Source: Selenomonas sp. AB3002
GTDB lineage: Bacteria; Bacillota; Negativicutes; Selenomonadales; Selenomonadaceae
Assembly: GCF_000702545.1 (NCBI RefSeq)
Contig: NZ_JNIO01000008.1
Span: 1,550,001-1,614,000 of the forward strand
Direction of reading: 5' to 3'
DNA: 64,000 bases
Position 1 is the stretch's first letter. Every line of letters begins with the position of its first letter. Positions 8,110 to 16,083 of the stretch are shown piece after piece. The translations under genes were made by a program, and so were the position numbers. The notes beneath the pieces were generated by a model, which saw only the letters and a program-made list of their open reading frames with translations, was not told where the DNA came from and ran no database searches.

Positions 8110-8661
8110 TCAATCCCCTCTGGGCTTCACAGTGGCGGCCTTCTGGGGGCTGGCGATGCAGACATTCTCGCAGCGGCCGCAGCCGGTGCAGTAGTCCGGG
8201 TCCACCGTGGGATACTTATAATCCTCCAGCTTGATGGCCTTGTCATAGAAAGGACAGGCCGCGTGGCAAACCCGGCAGTCCTCCCCCTTGCGGGCCAGGC
8301 ACAAATCCTTGTCAATCTGGGCCAGCCCCATGCGCACCTTTTCCTTCTCCACGGACTTCAGGGCCCCCGCCGTACAGACATCGATGCACTTCAGGCAAAG
8401 GTCGCAGTAATTTTCCACCGGCACGATATAGGGCGTGCCGATGGCCACCCCCTGCTCCCCATGAGCAATCTTGATGCAGCCCCGGGGACAGATTTCGGCG
8501 CACTTGCCGCAGCGGGCGCAGGTGCCCAGGAAAAGCTCCTCCGGCTCTGCCCCAGGAGGCCTGATCAGCCCCTCATCAGCCGAAACAGCTTTTCCCGCTC
8601 CCATAAGAATGCCCAGTATTCCGCCGCCAAATACCATCTTGATAAAAGCCCTCCTTTCCAT
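8110..8661 (-). CDS. napG: NapG-type ferredoxin-like periplasmic subunit
   Basis: The 183-residue protein starts with a twin-arginine-like ERRAFIKM and hydrophobic signal. It contains four 4Fe-4S-type cysteine clusters: CARCGKCAEICPRGC, CDLCLKCIDVC, CRVCHAACP and CTGCGRCENVC. This is the family pattern of NapG, which partners NapH at the membrane. The start at 8661 is five bases after AAGGAGG. A terminator-like hairpin separates it from napD upstream, so it may have its own promoter in the 130-base gap. Confidence 0.9.
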   Translation of the reverse strand: MERRAFIKMVFGGGILGILMGAGKAVSADEGLIRPPGAEPEELFLGTCARCGKCAEICPRGCIKIAHGEQGVAIGTPYIVPVENYCDLCLKCIDVCTAGALKSVEKEKVRMGLAQIDKDLCLARKGEDCRVCHAACPFYDKAIKLEDYKYPTVDPDYCTGCGRCENVCIASPQKAATVKPRGD

Positions 8662-8766
8662 ACAAGCCTCCTTCTCTCCGATAATTCAAACAAATCTTTA
8701 TCTTTCAATTTTACCTTATATTTTCCTGCCATGATGTTGCAGCAGTCACCACTGATAAAAAATTGT

Positions 8767-8791
8767 AAAAAAGCCTCCCTCATGGAGGGAG
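8767..8791 (-). terminator. Intrinsic terminator between napD and napG
   Basis: On the minus strand CTCCCTC, a three-base loop and GAGGGAG are followed by GCTTTTTT, four bases after the napD stop codon. It may terminate or attenuate the napD transcript before napGH. Confidence 0.7.
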
Positions 8792-8794
8792 TCT

Positions 8795-9034
8795 TCAAGC
8801 ATCCTCATCTTCTGTTGTGATATAGCTGGGATAAAGCCCCAGCACCCCCTCAACTTTTTCTATCTCCTGGCTGAGCTTGTGCAAAGCCCCCAGGTTCTCT
8901 GCCTCCACCAGCAGGATAAGATCTCCCTGGGGAGATTTTTCCTCCACGCTGACCCCTGGCATTTGCTCCAGTCTGGTGCGCAGGCCGTGTTCTGCTTCAG
9001 GCCTTATCTTCATTATCATGCTGCCAAGTGCCAT
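8795..9034 (-). CDS. napD: NapD-like Tat-signal-binding chaperone
   Basis: The 79-residue ferredoxin-fold protein resembles NapD: an N-terminal strand (SMIMKIRPE), a helix (LRTRLEQMPGV), GDLILLVEAENL and a C-terminal helix and strand ending in GLYPSYI. NapD binds the Tat signal of NapA and holds back export until the molybdenum cofactor is inserted. It is the most upstream nap gene here. The start follows GGAAGGA with a five-base gap. Sequence similarity in this small family is weak, so part of the confidence comes from position. Confidence 0.8.
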   Translation of the reverse strand: MALGSMIMKIRPEAEHGLRTRLEQMPGVSVEEKSPQGDLILLVEAENLGALHKLSQEIEKVEGVLGLYPSYITTEDEDA

Positions 9035-9059
9035 ACAAATCCTTCCCTTCCCCTCTAAC

Positions 9060-9473
9060 CTATTTTATCATCATCCAGGTTCCTGCTGTAATAAGAGCTG
9101 CGCCCAAAGAAGATTTCATGGTGAATTCCTCATGGAGGAAAACTATCGCCAGCACCAGAGTCAGAACCACACTCAGTTTATCTACCGCCACCACTGCCGA
9201 AGTCTCTCCCATCTGCAGGGCCTTGAAGTAGCAAAGCCACGAAGCTCCTGTAGCAAACCCCGACAAAATCAGGAAAATCCAGCATTTCCTGCTGATATCA
9301 CCGATGCCATGCTGCACATTGAGCAGGAAGACCATTCCCCAGGCCATAACCAGCACCACTACTGTGCGAATGGCTGTTGCCAGATGCGAATTGACACCTT
9401 CAATCCCCACCTTGGCCAAAATAGCAGTAAGAGCCGCAAATACGGCTGAAAGCAGTGCTAATACTATCCACAT
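9060..9473 (-). CDS. Single-domain EamA/DMT-family transporter
   Basis: This 137-residue protein has five hydrophobic segments and the EamA half-repeat pattern, including AIRTVVVLVMAW, GFATGASWLCYFKALQMG and VVAVDKLSVVLTLVLAIVFLHE. Such half-size proteins form dual-topology dimers in the drug/metabolite transporter superfamily. The substrate cannot be inferred. A strong SD (GAGGAGG) supports the start. It lies just upstream of napD on the same strand, but nothing in the sequence ties it to nitrate metabolism. Confidence 0.85.
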   Translation of the reverse strand: MWIVLALLSAVFAALTAILAKVGIEGVNSHLATAIRTVVVLVMAWGMVFLLNVQHGIGDISRKCWIFLILSGFATGASWLCYFKALQMGETSAVVAVDKLSVVLTLVLAIVFLHEEFTMKSSLGAALITAGTWMMIK

Positions 9474-9527
9474 CTACATTCCTCCTCACGGGAAAACTTC
9501 AATATAAATCGCGTCACTGCTAACATA

Positions 9528-10136
9528 CTACGGCATCTTTCTGCAAAACATCTGCAAGCTTTCTTTATCTGCCCCCGCCTTTGCCTTGCATATCAGCTGG
9601 GTCATTGTGCCCATGGGACAGTATACGCACCAGGAACGAGGCTTATAGAAGAGCATGGTGATGATGCCCAGCAGAGCCGAAGTGAGCATCAGGCTGTAAA
9701 AGCCATAGGCAAACTGGACTGCCCAGGGACTTGCTGCCGCAGAGGATGCCCACTCCCAGGGAACCCTGAAAGACCAGAAGAGGGTCACCACTTCCGCCAC
9801 CTCCCTGGCCCCGCCTGCCACCAGATAAGTTGCATAGATCACATTGGCAAACATCAACAGGAAGAAGATCAGGAAGCCATAGCGAAAGCCACGGCTCTTC
9901 AGCCAGTCCGGCATATCACGCTTGCGGGAAAAGCCCTTCTGACTTCCCAGCATCCTCAGCAGCTGCCCCCTGTCGCAGTAGCGGTTGCAGAAATGCTTAT
10001 TGCCAAACCCGATGGCAAAAATCAGGGGCAGGAAAAAGCTGATCAGCCCCAGCCAGGCAAAGAGTATATTGAAGAATCCCAGGGAAAAATATATGACTGA
10101 CCAAATCCACAAATAATTGTACCAATGCTGCTTCAT
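9528..10136 (-). CDS. NapH-like 4Fe-4S membrane protein
   Basis: About 202 residues with four membrane segments and two cysteine motifs of NapH/RnfB-like membrane iron-sulfur proteins: CNRYCDRGQLLR after the second segment and WCVYCPMGTMTQ after the last. I start it at the ATG at 10136, which overlaps the stop of the upstream ferredoxin gene (ATGA), rather than at a longer frame with no SD. The arrangement suggests a two-protein electron-transfer unit at the cytoplasmic membrane. The electron donor and acceptor are unknown; proximity to nap makes an accessory redox role plausible. Confidence 0.8.
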   Translation of the reverse strand: MKQHWYNYLWIWSVIYFSLGFFNILFAWLGLISFFLPLIFAIGFGNKHFCNRYCDRGQLLRMLGSQKGFSRKRDMPDWLKSRGFRYGFLIFFLLMFANVIYATYLVAGGAREVAEVVTLFWSFRVPWEWASSAAASPWAVQFAYGFYSLMLTSALLGIITMLFYKPRSWCVYCPMGTMTQLICKAKAGADKESLQMFCRKMP

Positions 10137-10354
10137 GCTCTCACCTCGATGCTGATGGCAGAAGCCGGGCATTCAGCGCTGCATCGCCCGCAGCCAACAC
10201 AGAGATCATCATCTACCACGGAGAAACTGCCTTTCCAAACAACGATGGCCCCCCGCGGGCAAACTGCCTCGCAAGCCCCGCAGGCTGCGCAGTACTCACG
10301 GTCTACCACTGCATATCTTTTGAGTTTTGCCCTTTGCATAGCTGTCTTTTCCAT
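10133..10354 (-). CDS. Small 2[4Fe-4S] ferredoxin
   Basis: The 73-residue protein has two classic clusters, CAACGACEAVCP and CVGCGRCSAECP, so it is a bacterial-type 8Fe ferredoxin. It overlaps the start of the membrane iron-sulfur protein by four bases and would be co-translated with it. A near-consensus promoter lies about 40 bases upstream. Confidence 0.9.
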   Translation of the reverse strand: MEKTAMQRAKLKRYAVVDREYCAACGACEAVCPRGAIVVWKGSFSVVDDDLCVGCGRCSAECPASAISIEVRA

Positions 10355-10394
10355 CCTATGCCTCTCCTTCCCTGCCTCCTTACAATATATTCAT

Positions 10395-10423
10395 ATATTA
10401 CATTTTTATAATCTATTTGTCAA
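10395..10423 (-). promoter_or_regulatory. Promoter of the ferredoxin/FeS-membrane-protein operon
   Basis: On the minus strand TTGACA (10423-10418), 17 bases, then TAATAT (10400-10395), with the ferredoxin start codon about 40 bases further on. Confidence 0.7.
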
Positions 10424-10673
10424 GGCACTTATTCCAACCTTCCAAACAAGGAAACAGGCTCCGCTGCAGACGGCGCAGCAGCGCTACCCAGCGGAGCGGT
10501 TTCAGGAAATCTTTGTTTATGGCAAACATGGACATAAGGACCCATTGAGAAGCCGATTTTCTTATAATCTTTGGTAGAGGACTTTGCTTCCCAGGCAGGA
10601 AAACTTCCCCTGCTTCGTGAATAAAGTACGATGAGGATGATTTCACTTGCCTGTGCATTTAGGAGGTACGACC
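10424..10673 (+). other. Leader of the chemoreceptor gene
   Basis: About 250 bases between the divergent ferredoxin promoter and the chemoreceptor start. The segment holds a GCTCCGCTGCAG...CAGCGGAGC hairpin region near 10459-10500, a GCCGATTT block near 10549 that weakly resembles a flagellar-sigma -10 box, and an element at 10590-10636 that recurs upstream of the SPFH gene. No gene is seen. Confidence 0.4.
10590..10636 (+). repeat. Copy A of a recurrent upstream element
   Basis: The element begins CCCAGGCAGGAAAACTTCCC, forms a small GCAGG/CCTGC hairpin, and continues GTGAATAAAGTACGATGAGG. A closely similar sequence occurs at 31445-31488 upstream of the SPFH gene, in the same orientation relative to the downstream start codon. 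Confidence 0.5.
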
Positions 10674-12233
10674 ATGGGTAACGAAACCATAGCCTATCTG
10701 ATCAAGCAGCTGTTGAACAAGGTTTTCATCATTGTAAGCGCTGTAGCCTTCATCATCATGATCAGCCTGTATCTTTTCACAGATTACGCAGCAGTGGTCA
10801 ATGATGCTGGCATCGTGCGCGGCGGCAGCCAGCGCATCGTCAAGCAGGTGCTGGCCGGCACCGATGCCGCCCAGCTCATAGAGAAGAATGAGGGCATCCT
10901 GAAACGCCTGCAGGGAGAAATGCGCCTGGGCAGCTTCCAGGACAGGCGGGATGAGGTGGAAAAATACTGGAACAGTGAGATAAAGCCCGCCATTTCTGAA
11001 TACCAGCAAAGCAAGAATCCTGCCGGGCTGCTGGAGAAAAGCGAGAAATACTTCGAGCTGACCAACAACATGGTAGCTTCTGCCCAGCACATGGTGGACA
11101 TCATGGCCTATTTCCTCTATGTACTGCTCATCGGCTTCGCCGCAGCGGTGGGAATTTATCTGCGCAATGTCTACGCCATCTTCAGCCAGCGGGTAGTCAC
11201 CCCCATCCATGAACTGGAAGACAGCTTCAACAAACTGGCCGAAGGGCATCTTTCCCAGAAGTTCTCCTATGAGCGCCATGACGAAATCGGTGTCCTCTAC
11301 GGTCTGCTGAACAAGACCCGCAAGGCCCTACTGGATTATGTGCAGGATATTGAGAAGAACCTCAGCTGCATGGCCTCAGGGGATCTGGTCACCAGCACCA
11401 ATATGCAATACATCGGCGACTACCTGCCCATCCAGACCAATCTGGACAAAATACGCCAGACCCTCTGCAACGAAATGCATTCCATAGTAGAGATGGCAGA
11501 CCATGTGGCCGTCAGCGCCGGGGAAGTATCAAAAGTATCCCAGAGCCTGGCAGAAGGAGCCATGGCCCAGAACGAGACAGTGCAGAATCTGCAGACCAAG
11601 ATCCAGGAAGCCATCGAGGAAAATGCCAAGGTGGAAACATACGTCAACGATGCCCTGGAAGCCAGGAAGACCACCAAAGACCGCATCGGTGACAGCCGCC
11701 ATCAGATGGACAATGTGGTGACGGCCATGCAGGAAATCGGCCATGCTTCCGAGCAGATACGCACCATCCTCAGCACCCTGGACGAAATCACCGGGCAGAC
11801 AGCCCTGCTGTCCCTCAACGCCTCCATCGAGGCCGCCCGGGCCGGCGAGGCAGGCCGCGGCTTTGCGGTGGTAGCCGAGAACGTGCGCAAGCTGGCCGAG
11901 CAGTCCGCCGCCTCCACCCAGAATATCCAGCAGCTCATCTCCAACGCTCTGGCTGCCATCGACAGGGGCACGGAAGTAGTGAACAAAGCCGCCGAGTCCC
12001 TGGCCAGCACCTCCCAGAACACCCAGGTGGTGGATGCAGCCTTCCAGAAGATGAAGGAACAGAGCGTCGCCCAGCAGCACAAGATGGAAGCCGTCAGTTC
12101 CCTCTCCCAGGACATCCTGGGGGTAGTCACGGACAACTCTGCCGTCTCCGAAGAATGCGCCGCCTCCAGTACGGAGCTTTCCAGTTTCTCCAACTCTCTG
12201 AAAGAAAGCATCGGCAAGTTCCGCACACATTGA
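10674..12233 (+). CDS. Methyl-accepting chemotaxis protein with NarX/PilJ-like sensor
   Basis: About 519 residues. A first membrane helix (about residues 15-35) is followed by a short helical periplasmic domain containing [18 protein letters not shown]. That stretch resembles the P-box of NarX and PilJ-type nitrate-sensing domains. Next come a second membrane helix (about 145-165), a HAMP domain and a C-terminal signalling domain with the hairpin tip [21 protein letters not shown] start at the ATG after AGGAGGTACGACC. It lies between the nap and mod/Moco operons, so a role in taxis toward nitrate or nitrite is a reasonable inference but is not shown by the sequence alone. Confidence 0.9.
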   Translation: MGNETIAYLIKQLLNKVFIIVSAVAFIIMISLYLFTDYAAVVNDAGIVRGGSQRIVKQVLAGTDAAQLIEKNEGILKRLQGEMRLGSFQDRRDEVEKYWNSEIKPAISEYQQSKNPAGLLEKSEKYFELTNNMVASAQHMVDIMAYFLYVLLIGFAAAVGIYLRNVYAIFSQRVVTPIHELEDSFNKLAEGHLSQKFSYERHDEIGVLYGLLNKTRKALLDYVQDIEKNLSCMASGDLVTSTNMQYIGDYLPIQTNLDKIRQTLCNEMHSIVEMADHVAVSAGEVSKVSQSLAEGAMAQNETVQNLQTKIQEAIEENAKVETYVNDALEARKTTKDRIGDSRHQMDNVVTAMQEIGHASEQIRTILSTLDEITGQTALLSLNASIEAARAGEAGRGFAVVAENVRKLAEQSAASTQNIQQLISNALAAIDRGTEVVNKAAESLASTSQNTQVVDAAFQKMKEQSVAQQHKMEAVSSLSQDILGVVTDNSAVSEECAASSTELSSFSNSLKESIGKFRTH

Positions 12234-12258
12234 TAGCCATACATGCGCTATGACGTCA

Positions 12259-12287
12259 TTGTAAACAATACCAACTCATGCTAAAAT
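12259..12287 (+). promoter_or_regulatory. Promoter of the mod-Moco operon
   Basis: TTGTAA (12259-12264), a 17-base spacer and TAAAAT (12282-12287). The predicted start is about ten bases before the Moco-type aptamer. The palindrome TGACGTCA (12251-12258) abuts the -35 box and could be an operator. Confidence 0.6.
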
Positions 12288-12304
12288 AATAACAAAACAT
12301 AAAA

Positions 12305-12420
12305 ATCCCTCCGAGCAAAAGTGCCTAAGGCTAGTCTATGGCGCTGCGCCTGCCTTGCCCTTGGTGGCAGGGCACAGGGTGGCAGGGGAAACCCGGCCGC
12401 CTTCCGCATTTGAAAAGGAG
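12305..12420 (+). ncRNA. Moco-type riboswitch in the modA leader
   Basis: The element begins TCCCTCCGAGCAAAAGTGCC, contains AGGGGAAACCCGGCCGCC, and ends TTTGAAAAGGAGC. These blocks match the element at 7225-7341 on the other strand. It precedes a nine-gene molybdate uptake and molybdopterin operon and is followed by an intrinsic terminator. This matches the Moco RNA motif as I remember it; cofactor binding would switch off further synthesis. Confidence 0.8.
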
Positions 12421-12449
12421 CAAGGGGCTTTCTTTCCTATGGACAAAAT

Positions 12450-12492
12450 AGGGACTGTCCCTCTGCGTTTCAGTGGAGGGATAGTCCCTTTT
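12450..12492 (+). terminator. Intrinsic terminator of the Moco-type riboswitch
   Basis: AGGGACT and TCCCTC pair with GAGGGA and AGTCCCT across an eight-base-plus loop, followed by TTTTG, about 25 bases before the modA start. This is the likely transcriptional expression platform. Confidence 0.75.
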
Positions 12493-12517
12493 GTGTTCTT
12501 AGAAGGAGGAATCCTAC

Positions 12518-13312
12518 ATGAAAAAACTTGCAGCCGCCTTGCTCGCAACAGCTGCCCTGCTCAGCCTTGGCTGCGGCAGTGAACAGGCGGGAAAATCTGA
12601 GCGGGTACCGGACAACAAGGCCATTGAGCTCCATGTGGCGGCAGCCGCCAGCCTGACGGATGCCATGAAGGAAGTGGCGGAAGCCTACAAGGCAGAGCAC
12701 CCGGAAGTGACCCTCACCTTCAACTTCGGCAGCAGCGGCGCCCTGCAGCAGGCCATTGAGAACGGCGGCGAGACAGACCTCTTCTTCTCCGCCGCCCAGA
12801 AGCAGATGAACGCCCTGGAGAAGTCGGACAACCTGGCCGCAGGCACCCGCAAGGACCTGCTGGAAAATTCCGTGGTGCTGATCGTGCCCCGGGACAGCAA
12901 AATCGAACTGGCTTCCTTTGCAGACCTCACCAGACCGGAACTGAAGCATATCGCCCTGGGTGAGCCCAAAGGGGTGCCCGTGGGACAGTATACAGAAGAA
13001 ATCCTCACCAAGCTGGACATCCTTGACCAAGTGAAGGAAAAGGCCGTCTACGGCTCCGATGTGCGGCAGGTGCTCTCCTGGGTGGCTGCCGGGGAAGCTG
13101 ACTGCGGCATAGTCTACGCCACGGACGCAGCCATTGACCCCAATGTAAGGGTGGCCGCCAAAGCCCCGGAGGGCAGCCACAAGCCCGTCATCTACCCCGC
13201 CGCCGTCATCAAGGGCACGAAGCATCCCGACGAGGCCAAGGCTTTCCTGGACTTCACCAGTTCCGATACGGCCAAGGCAATTTTTGAGAAGTACGGATTT
13301 GTATGCAAGTGA
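12518..13312 (+). CDS. modA: Molybdate-binding lipoprotein ModA
   Basis: The 264-residue solute-binding protein has a lipoprotein signal (lipobox LSLGC, cysteine at about residue 19). The ModA pattern follows: HVAAAASLTDAMKEVAE near the mature N-terminus, FNFGSSGALQQAIENG, DLFFSAAQKQM and GSDVRQVLSWVAAGEADCG. It captures molybdate (or tungstate) for the ModB permease. It heads the operon directly after the riboswitch and has a strong SD (AGAAGGAGG). Confidence 0.93.
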   Translation: MKKLAAALLATAALLSLGCGSEQAGKSERVPDNKAIELHVAAAASLTDAMKEVAEAYKAEHPEVTLTFNFGSSGALQQAIENGGETDLFFSAAQKQMNALEKSDNLAAGTRKDLLENSVVLIVPRDSKIELASFADLTRPELKHIALGEPKGVPVGQYTEEILTKLDILDQVKEKAVYGSDVRQVLSWVAAGEADCGIVYATDAAIDPNVRVAAKAPEGSHKPVIYPAAVIKGTKHPDEAKAFLDFTSSDTAKAIFEKYGFVCK

Positions 13313-13327
13313 TTTTGAGCGAAACAT

Positions 13328-14365
13328 ATGGAACTTACAGTTTTTCTAGAAAAAAAGCTCAGAGACTTCACCCTGCAGGCTGATTTCACCGTCAGGGATG
13401 AAGTCTTTGCCCTGCTGGGGGCTTCGGGCTGCGGCAAGAGCATGACCCTCAAGTGCATCGCGGGCATTGAAAAGCCTGACAAAGGCCGCATCATGCTGGA
13501 CGGGCAGGTCCTCTTTGACAGCGAGAAGGGCATAGACCTGCCACCGCAGAAGCGGCAGATGGGCTACCTCTTCCAGAACTACGCCCTCTTCCCCAATATG
13601 ACCGTAGCGGAAAACCTGCGCTTTGTCATGAAGGAAGATAGCGGGAATAAGGTACCAAAACTATTGCAGCGCTTCCAGCTGGAAGGACTGGAAAACGCCT
13701 ATCCTGCCGCCCTCTCCGGGGGGCAGCAGCAGCGGGTGGCTTTCGCCCGCATCCTGGCTTCGGAGGCAAAGCTCCTGTTGCTGGACGAGCCCTTTTCAGC
13801 TTTGGACAGCTATCTCAAATGGCAACTGGAAACGGAGCTGATGGACATGCTGCCTGCCTACGGCGGCACAGCCCTGCTGGTATCCCATGACCGGGGAGAG
13901 GTCTACCGGCTGGCAGACAAGATTGCCGTCATCAACCGGGGACAGATGGAGCCTCCTGCGAAGAAGAAGGAACTCTTCCGCCACCCCAAAACCCTCTCAG
14001 CCACCCTGCTGACAGGCTGCAAGAATATCTCCGCCGCCCAGCGTGAGGACGGGAGCCATATCTACGCGGCAGACTGGAAACTGTCCCTGAAGACCTCAAC
14101 AGAACCGCCCTCAGGGACAAAATACGCGGGCATACGAGCCCACTTCCTGGATCCAAGGGAAGGGGCGGAAGGCGAGAATGTCTTTTCCATGGAAGTTGTG
14201 CGGGTGATAGAAGACACCTTCTCTTTCATAGTCATGATACGGCCTGCAGGCCAAGATGCCGCCCCTATTCGTTGGGAACTTGAGAAAAAAGACTGGCAGC
14301 GGCTCTCAGGCAGGGAATTATTCATCTACTTCCCCCCCGAAGCCATCATGCTGCTGGAAAGCTAA
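13328..14365 (+). CDS. modC: Molybdate ABC transporter ATPase ModC
   Basis: The 345-residue ATPase has Walker A (GASGCGKS, about residues 35-42), a Q-loop (YLFQNYALFPNM), the signature LSGGQQQR, Walker B (LLLLDEPFSALD) and the H-loop (LLVSHDRGE). A C-terminal regulatory region of about 110 residues resembles the MOP/TOBE part of ModC. It lies between modA and modB, so the gene order is A-C-B rather than the common A-B-C. No clear SD precedes its ATG. Confidence 0.9.
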   Translation: MELTVFLEKKLRDFTLQADFTVRDEVFALLGASGCGKSMTLKCIAGIEKPDKGRIMLDGQVLFDSEKGIDLPPQKRQMGYLFQNYALFPNMTVAENLRFVMKEDSGNKVPKLLQRFQLEGLENAYPAALSGGQQQRVAFARILASEAKLLLLDEPFSALDSYLKWQLETELMDMLPAYGGTALLVSHDRGEVYRLADKIAVINRGQMEPPAKKKELFRHPKTLSATLLTGCKNISAAQREDGSHIYAADWKLSLKTSTEPPSGTKYAGIRAHFLDPREGAEGENVFSMEVVRVIEDTFSFIVMIRPAGQDAAPIRWELEKKDWQRLSGRELFIYFPPEAIMLLES

Positions 14366-14379
14366 GGAGGCAGGACATA

Positions 14380-15033
14380 ATGGAATGGAGCCCCCTTATC
14401 GTCACACTGGAAACAGCTGTCACTGCCACCTTCATCACCTTCTTCCTGGGGATTGGCCTTGCTTATGGTGTAGTGCGCCTGAAGCGGGGCCAGGGGCTGA
14501 TGGACGCATTGATCACCCTGCCCATGGTGCTGCCCCCCACGGTGGTGGGCTTTTTCCTGCTGCTGGCCTTCGGCAAGCGCAGCGCCATCGGTCAGCTCCT
14601 GCTGCAGTTTGACATCACCCTGGTGTTCACCTGGAAAGCAGCAGTCATCGCCGCCGTAGTGGTATCCCTGCCGCTCATGTACCGCACAGCCCGGGGGGCT
14701 TTCGAGCAGCTGGACAGGAACATCATCTACGCCGCCCGCACCCTGGGGGTATCCGAGTGGCGCATCTTCTGGCATATCCTCATTCCCAATGCCCGCCACG
14801 GCATCCTGGCAGGGCTGGTGCTGGCCTTCACCCGGGCCCTGGGAGAGTTCGGCGCCACCATCATGTTCGCCGGCAATATCCCCGGCCGCACCCAGACCAT
14901 GTCCACTGCCATCTACGCCGCTGTCCAGGCCAATGATTATGATTTGGCAGGGAAGTGGGCTATGAGCCTGGTAGTGTTTTCATTGATATTTGTGTTGGCT
15001 ATGAATATGTGGCTCAACAAAAAAACTGTTTAG
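14380..15033 (+). CDS. modB: Molybdate ABC transporter permease ModB
   Basis: The 217-residue permease has five to six membrane segments and the cytoplasmic coupling motif AARTLGVSEWRIFWHI, followed by the ModB-typical RALGEFGATIMFAGNI. It forms the membrane channel for molybdate with ModC. The start follows AAGGAGG with good spacing, 14 bases after the modC stop. Confidence 0.92.
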   Translation: MEWSPLIVTLETAVTATFITFFLGIGLAYGVVRLKRGQGLMDALITLPMVLPPTVVGFFLLLAFGKRSAIGQLLLQFDITLVFTWKAAVIAAVVVSLPLMYRTARGAFEQLDRNIIYAARTLGVSEWRIFWHILIPNARHGILAGLVLAFTRALGEFGATIMFAGNIPGRTQTMSTAIYAAVQANDYDLAGKWAMSLVVFSLIFVLAMNMWLNKKTV

Positions 15034-15045
15034 GAGAACCTGCTG

Positions 15046-16074
15046 ATGAAAGAAATCAAGACCACCGAAGCCGTAGGCCATATCCTTTGCCACGACCTCA
15101 CCCAGATCATCAAGGGCGTCACCAAGGACGCCCGCTTCCGCAAGGGGCATATCGTCACTGAGGAAGATATCCCCGTGCTGCTTTCCATGGGCAAGGAACA
15201 CCTCTTTGTCTGGGAAAATGACGGCACCCTGCTCCATGAAGACGAGGCCGCTGAGATTCTCCGCAGCCTTGCACAGAACAAGGGCATGAACGCCTCTGCC
15301 CCCAAGGAAGGCAAAATCGAACTCACGGCAGAATATGACGGCGTGCTGGAAGTCGATGTCGAACGCCTGGACAACCTCAATGACCTGGAGGATATCGCCA
15401 TCGCCACCCTGCCCCAATATATGCCCGTAAAAGCCGGTACGAAACTGGCAGGCATGAGGGTGATTCCTTTGGTCATTGCCAAAGAGAAAATGGAGCAAGC
15501 CAAGTCAGCAGCAGGCAGTACGCCCCTGCTGGAACTTCACCCATACAAGTCAATGAAAGTGGGCGTAGTCACTACTGGCAGCGAAGTCTATAACGGACTT
15601 ATCAAAGACACCTTCACCCCTGTCATCGAAGCCAAGCTGAAAAAATTTGGCCTCAAGATGGACGAGCACCGCCTGTCCGATGACGGGATAGAATGCACCC
15701 TTGAGAAAATCCGTGAACTTATTGGCCTGGGCATGGATATGATCATCTGCACCGGCGGCATGAGCGTTGACCCGGACGACAAGACCCCCGCCGCCATCAA
15801 AGCCACTGGCGCCAAAATCATCACCTACGGCGCCCCGGTGCTGCCCGGTGCCATGTTCCTGCTCTCCTACTACGAGAATGAAGGAAAGAAAATCCCCATC
15901 CTGGGGCTGCCCGGCTGTGTCATGTACGCCGCCACCACTATCTTTGACATTGTACTGCCCCGACTGGCAGCAGGAATAGAAGTGACCAGGAAAGATATCC
16001 GCCATCTGGGAGCAGGAGGACTTTGCCAGAATTGCCAGGTCTGCCACTATCCCAACTGCGGCTTTGGAAAGTGA
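15046..16074 (+). CDS. Molybdopterin-binding MoCF-domain protein
   Basis: The 342-residue protein has an N-terminal region of about 165 residues (ATEAVGHILCHDLTQI-like start) and a MoCF/MoaB-MoeA-type pterin-binding domain with VGVVTTGSEVYNGL and ICTGGMSVDPDDKTP. It ends in a cysteine-rich tail with CQNCQVCHYPNCG. It lacks the full MoeA architecture, and a true MoeA gene follows directly. Its place between modB and moeA suggests a role in molybdenum insertion or pterin handling. The four-cysteine tail could bind a metal or an iron-sulfur cluster; this is inference. Confidence 0.8.
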   Translation: MKEIKTTEAVGHILCHDLTQIIKGVTKDARFRKGHIVTEEDIPVLLSMGKEHLFVWENDGTLLHEDEAAEILRSLAQNKGMNASAPKEGKIELTAEYDGVLEVDVERLDNLNDLEDIAIATLPQYMPVKAGTKLAGMRVIPLVIAKEKMEQAKSAAGSTPLLELHPYKSMKVGVVTTGSEVYNGLIKDTFTPVIEAKLKKFGLKMDEHRLSDDGIECTLEKIRELIGLGMDMIICTGGMSVDPDDKTPAAIKATGAKIITYGAPVLPGAMFLLSYYENEGKKIPILGLPGCVMYAATTIFDIVLPRLAAGIEVTRKDIRHLGAGGLCQNCQVCHYPNCGFGK

Positions 16075-16083
16075 GGAAGGGCC

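Noticed and set aside
10530-10556. Possible flagellar sigma-28 promoter (GCCGATTT) before the chemoreceptor
   Set aside because: The -35 half does not match at the right distance, and the second chemoreceptor leader lacks any such site.
10459-10600. Possible c-di-GMP (GEMM) riboswitch before the chemoreceptor, from GGCAAACATGG and a later AGAAGCC
   Set aside because: The tetraloop, receptor and spacing of the GEMM consensus are not met.
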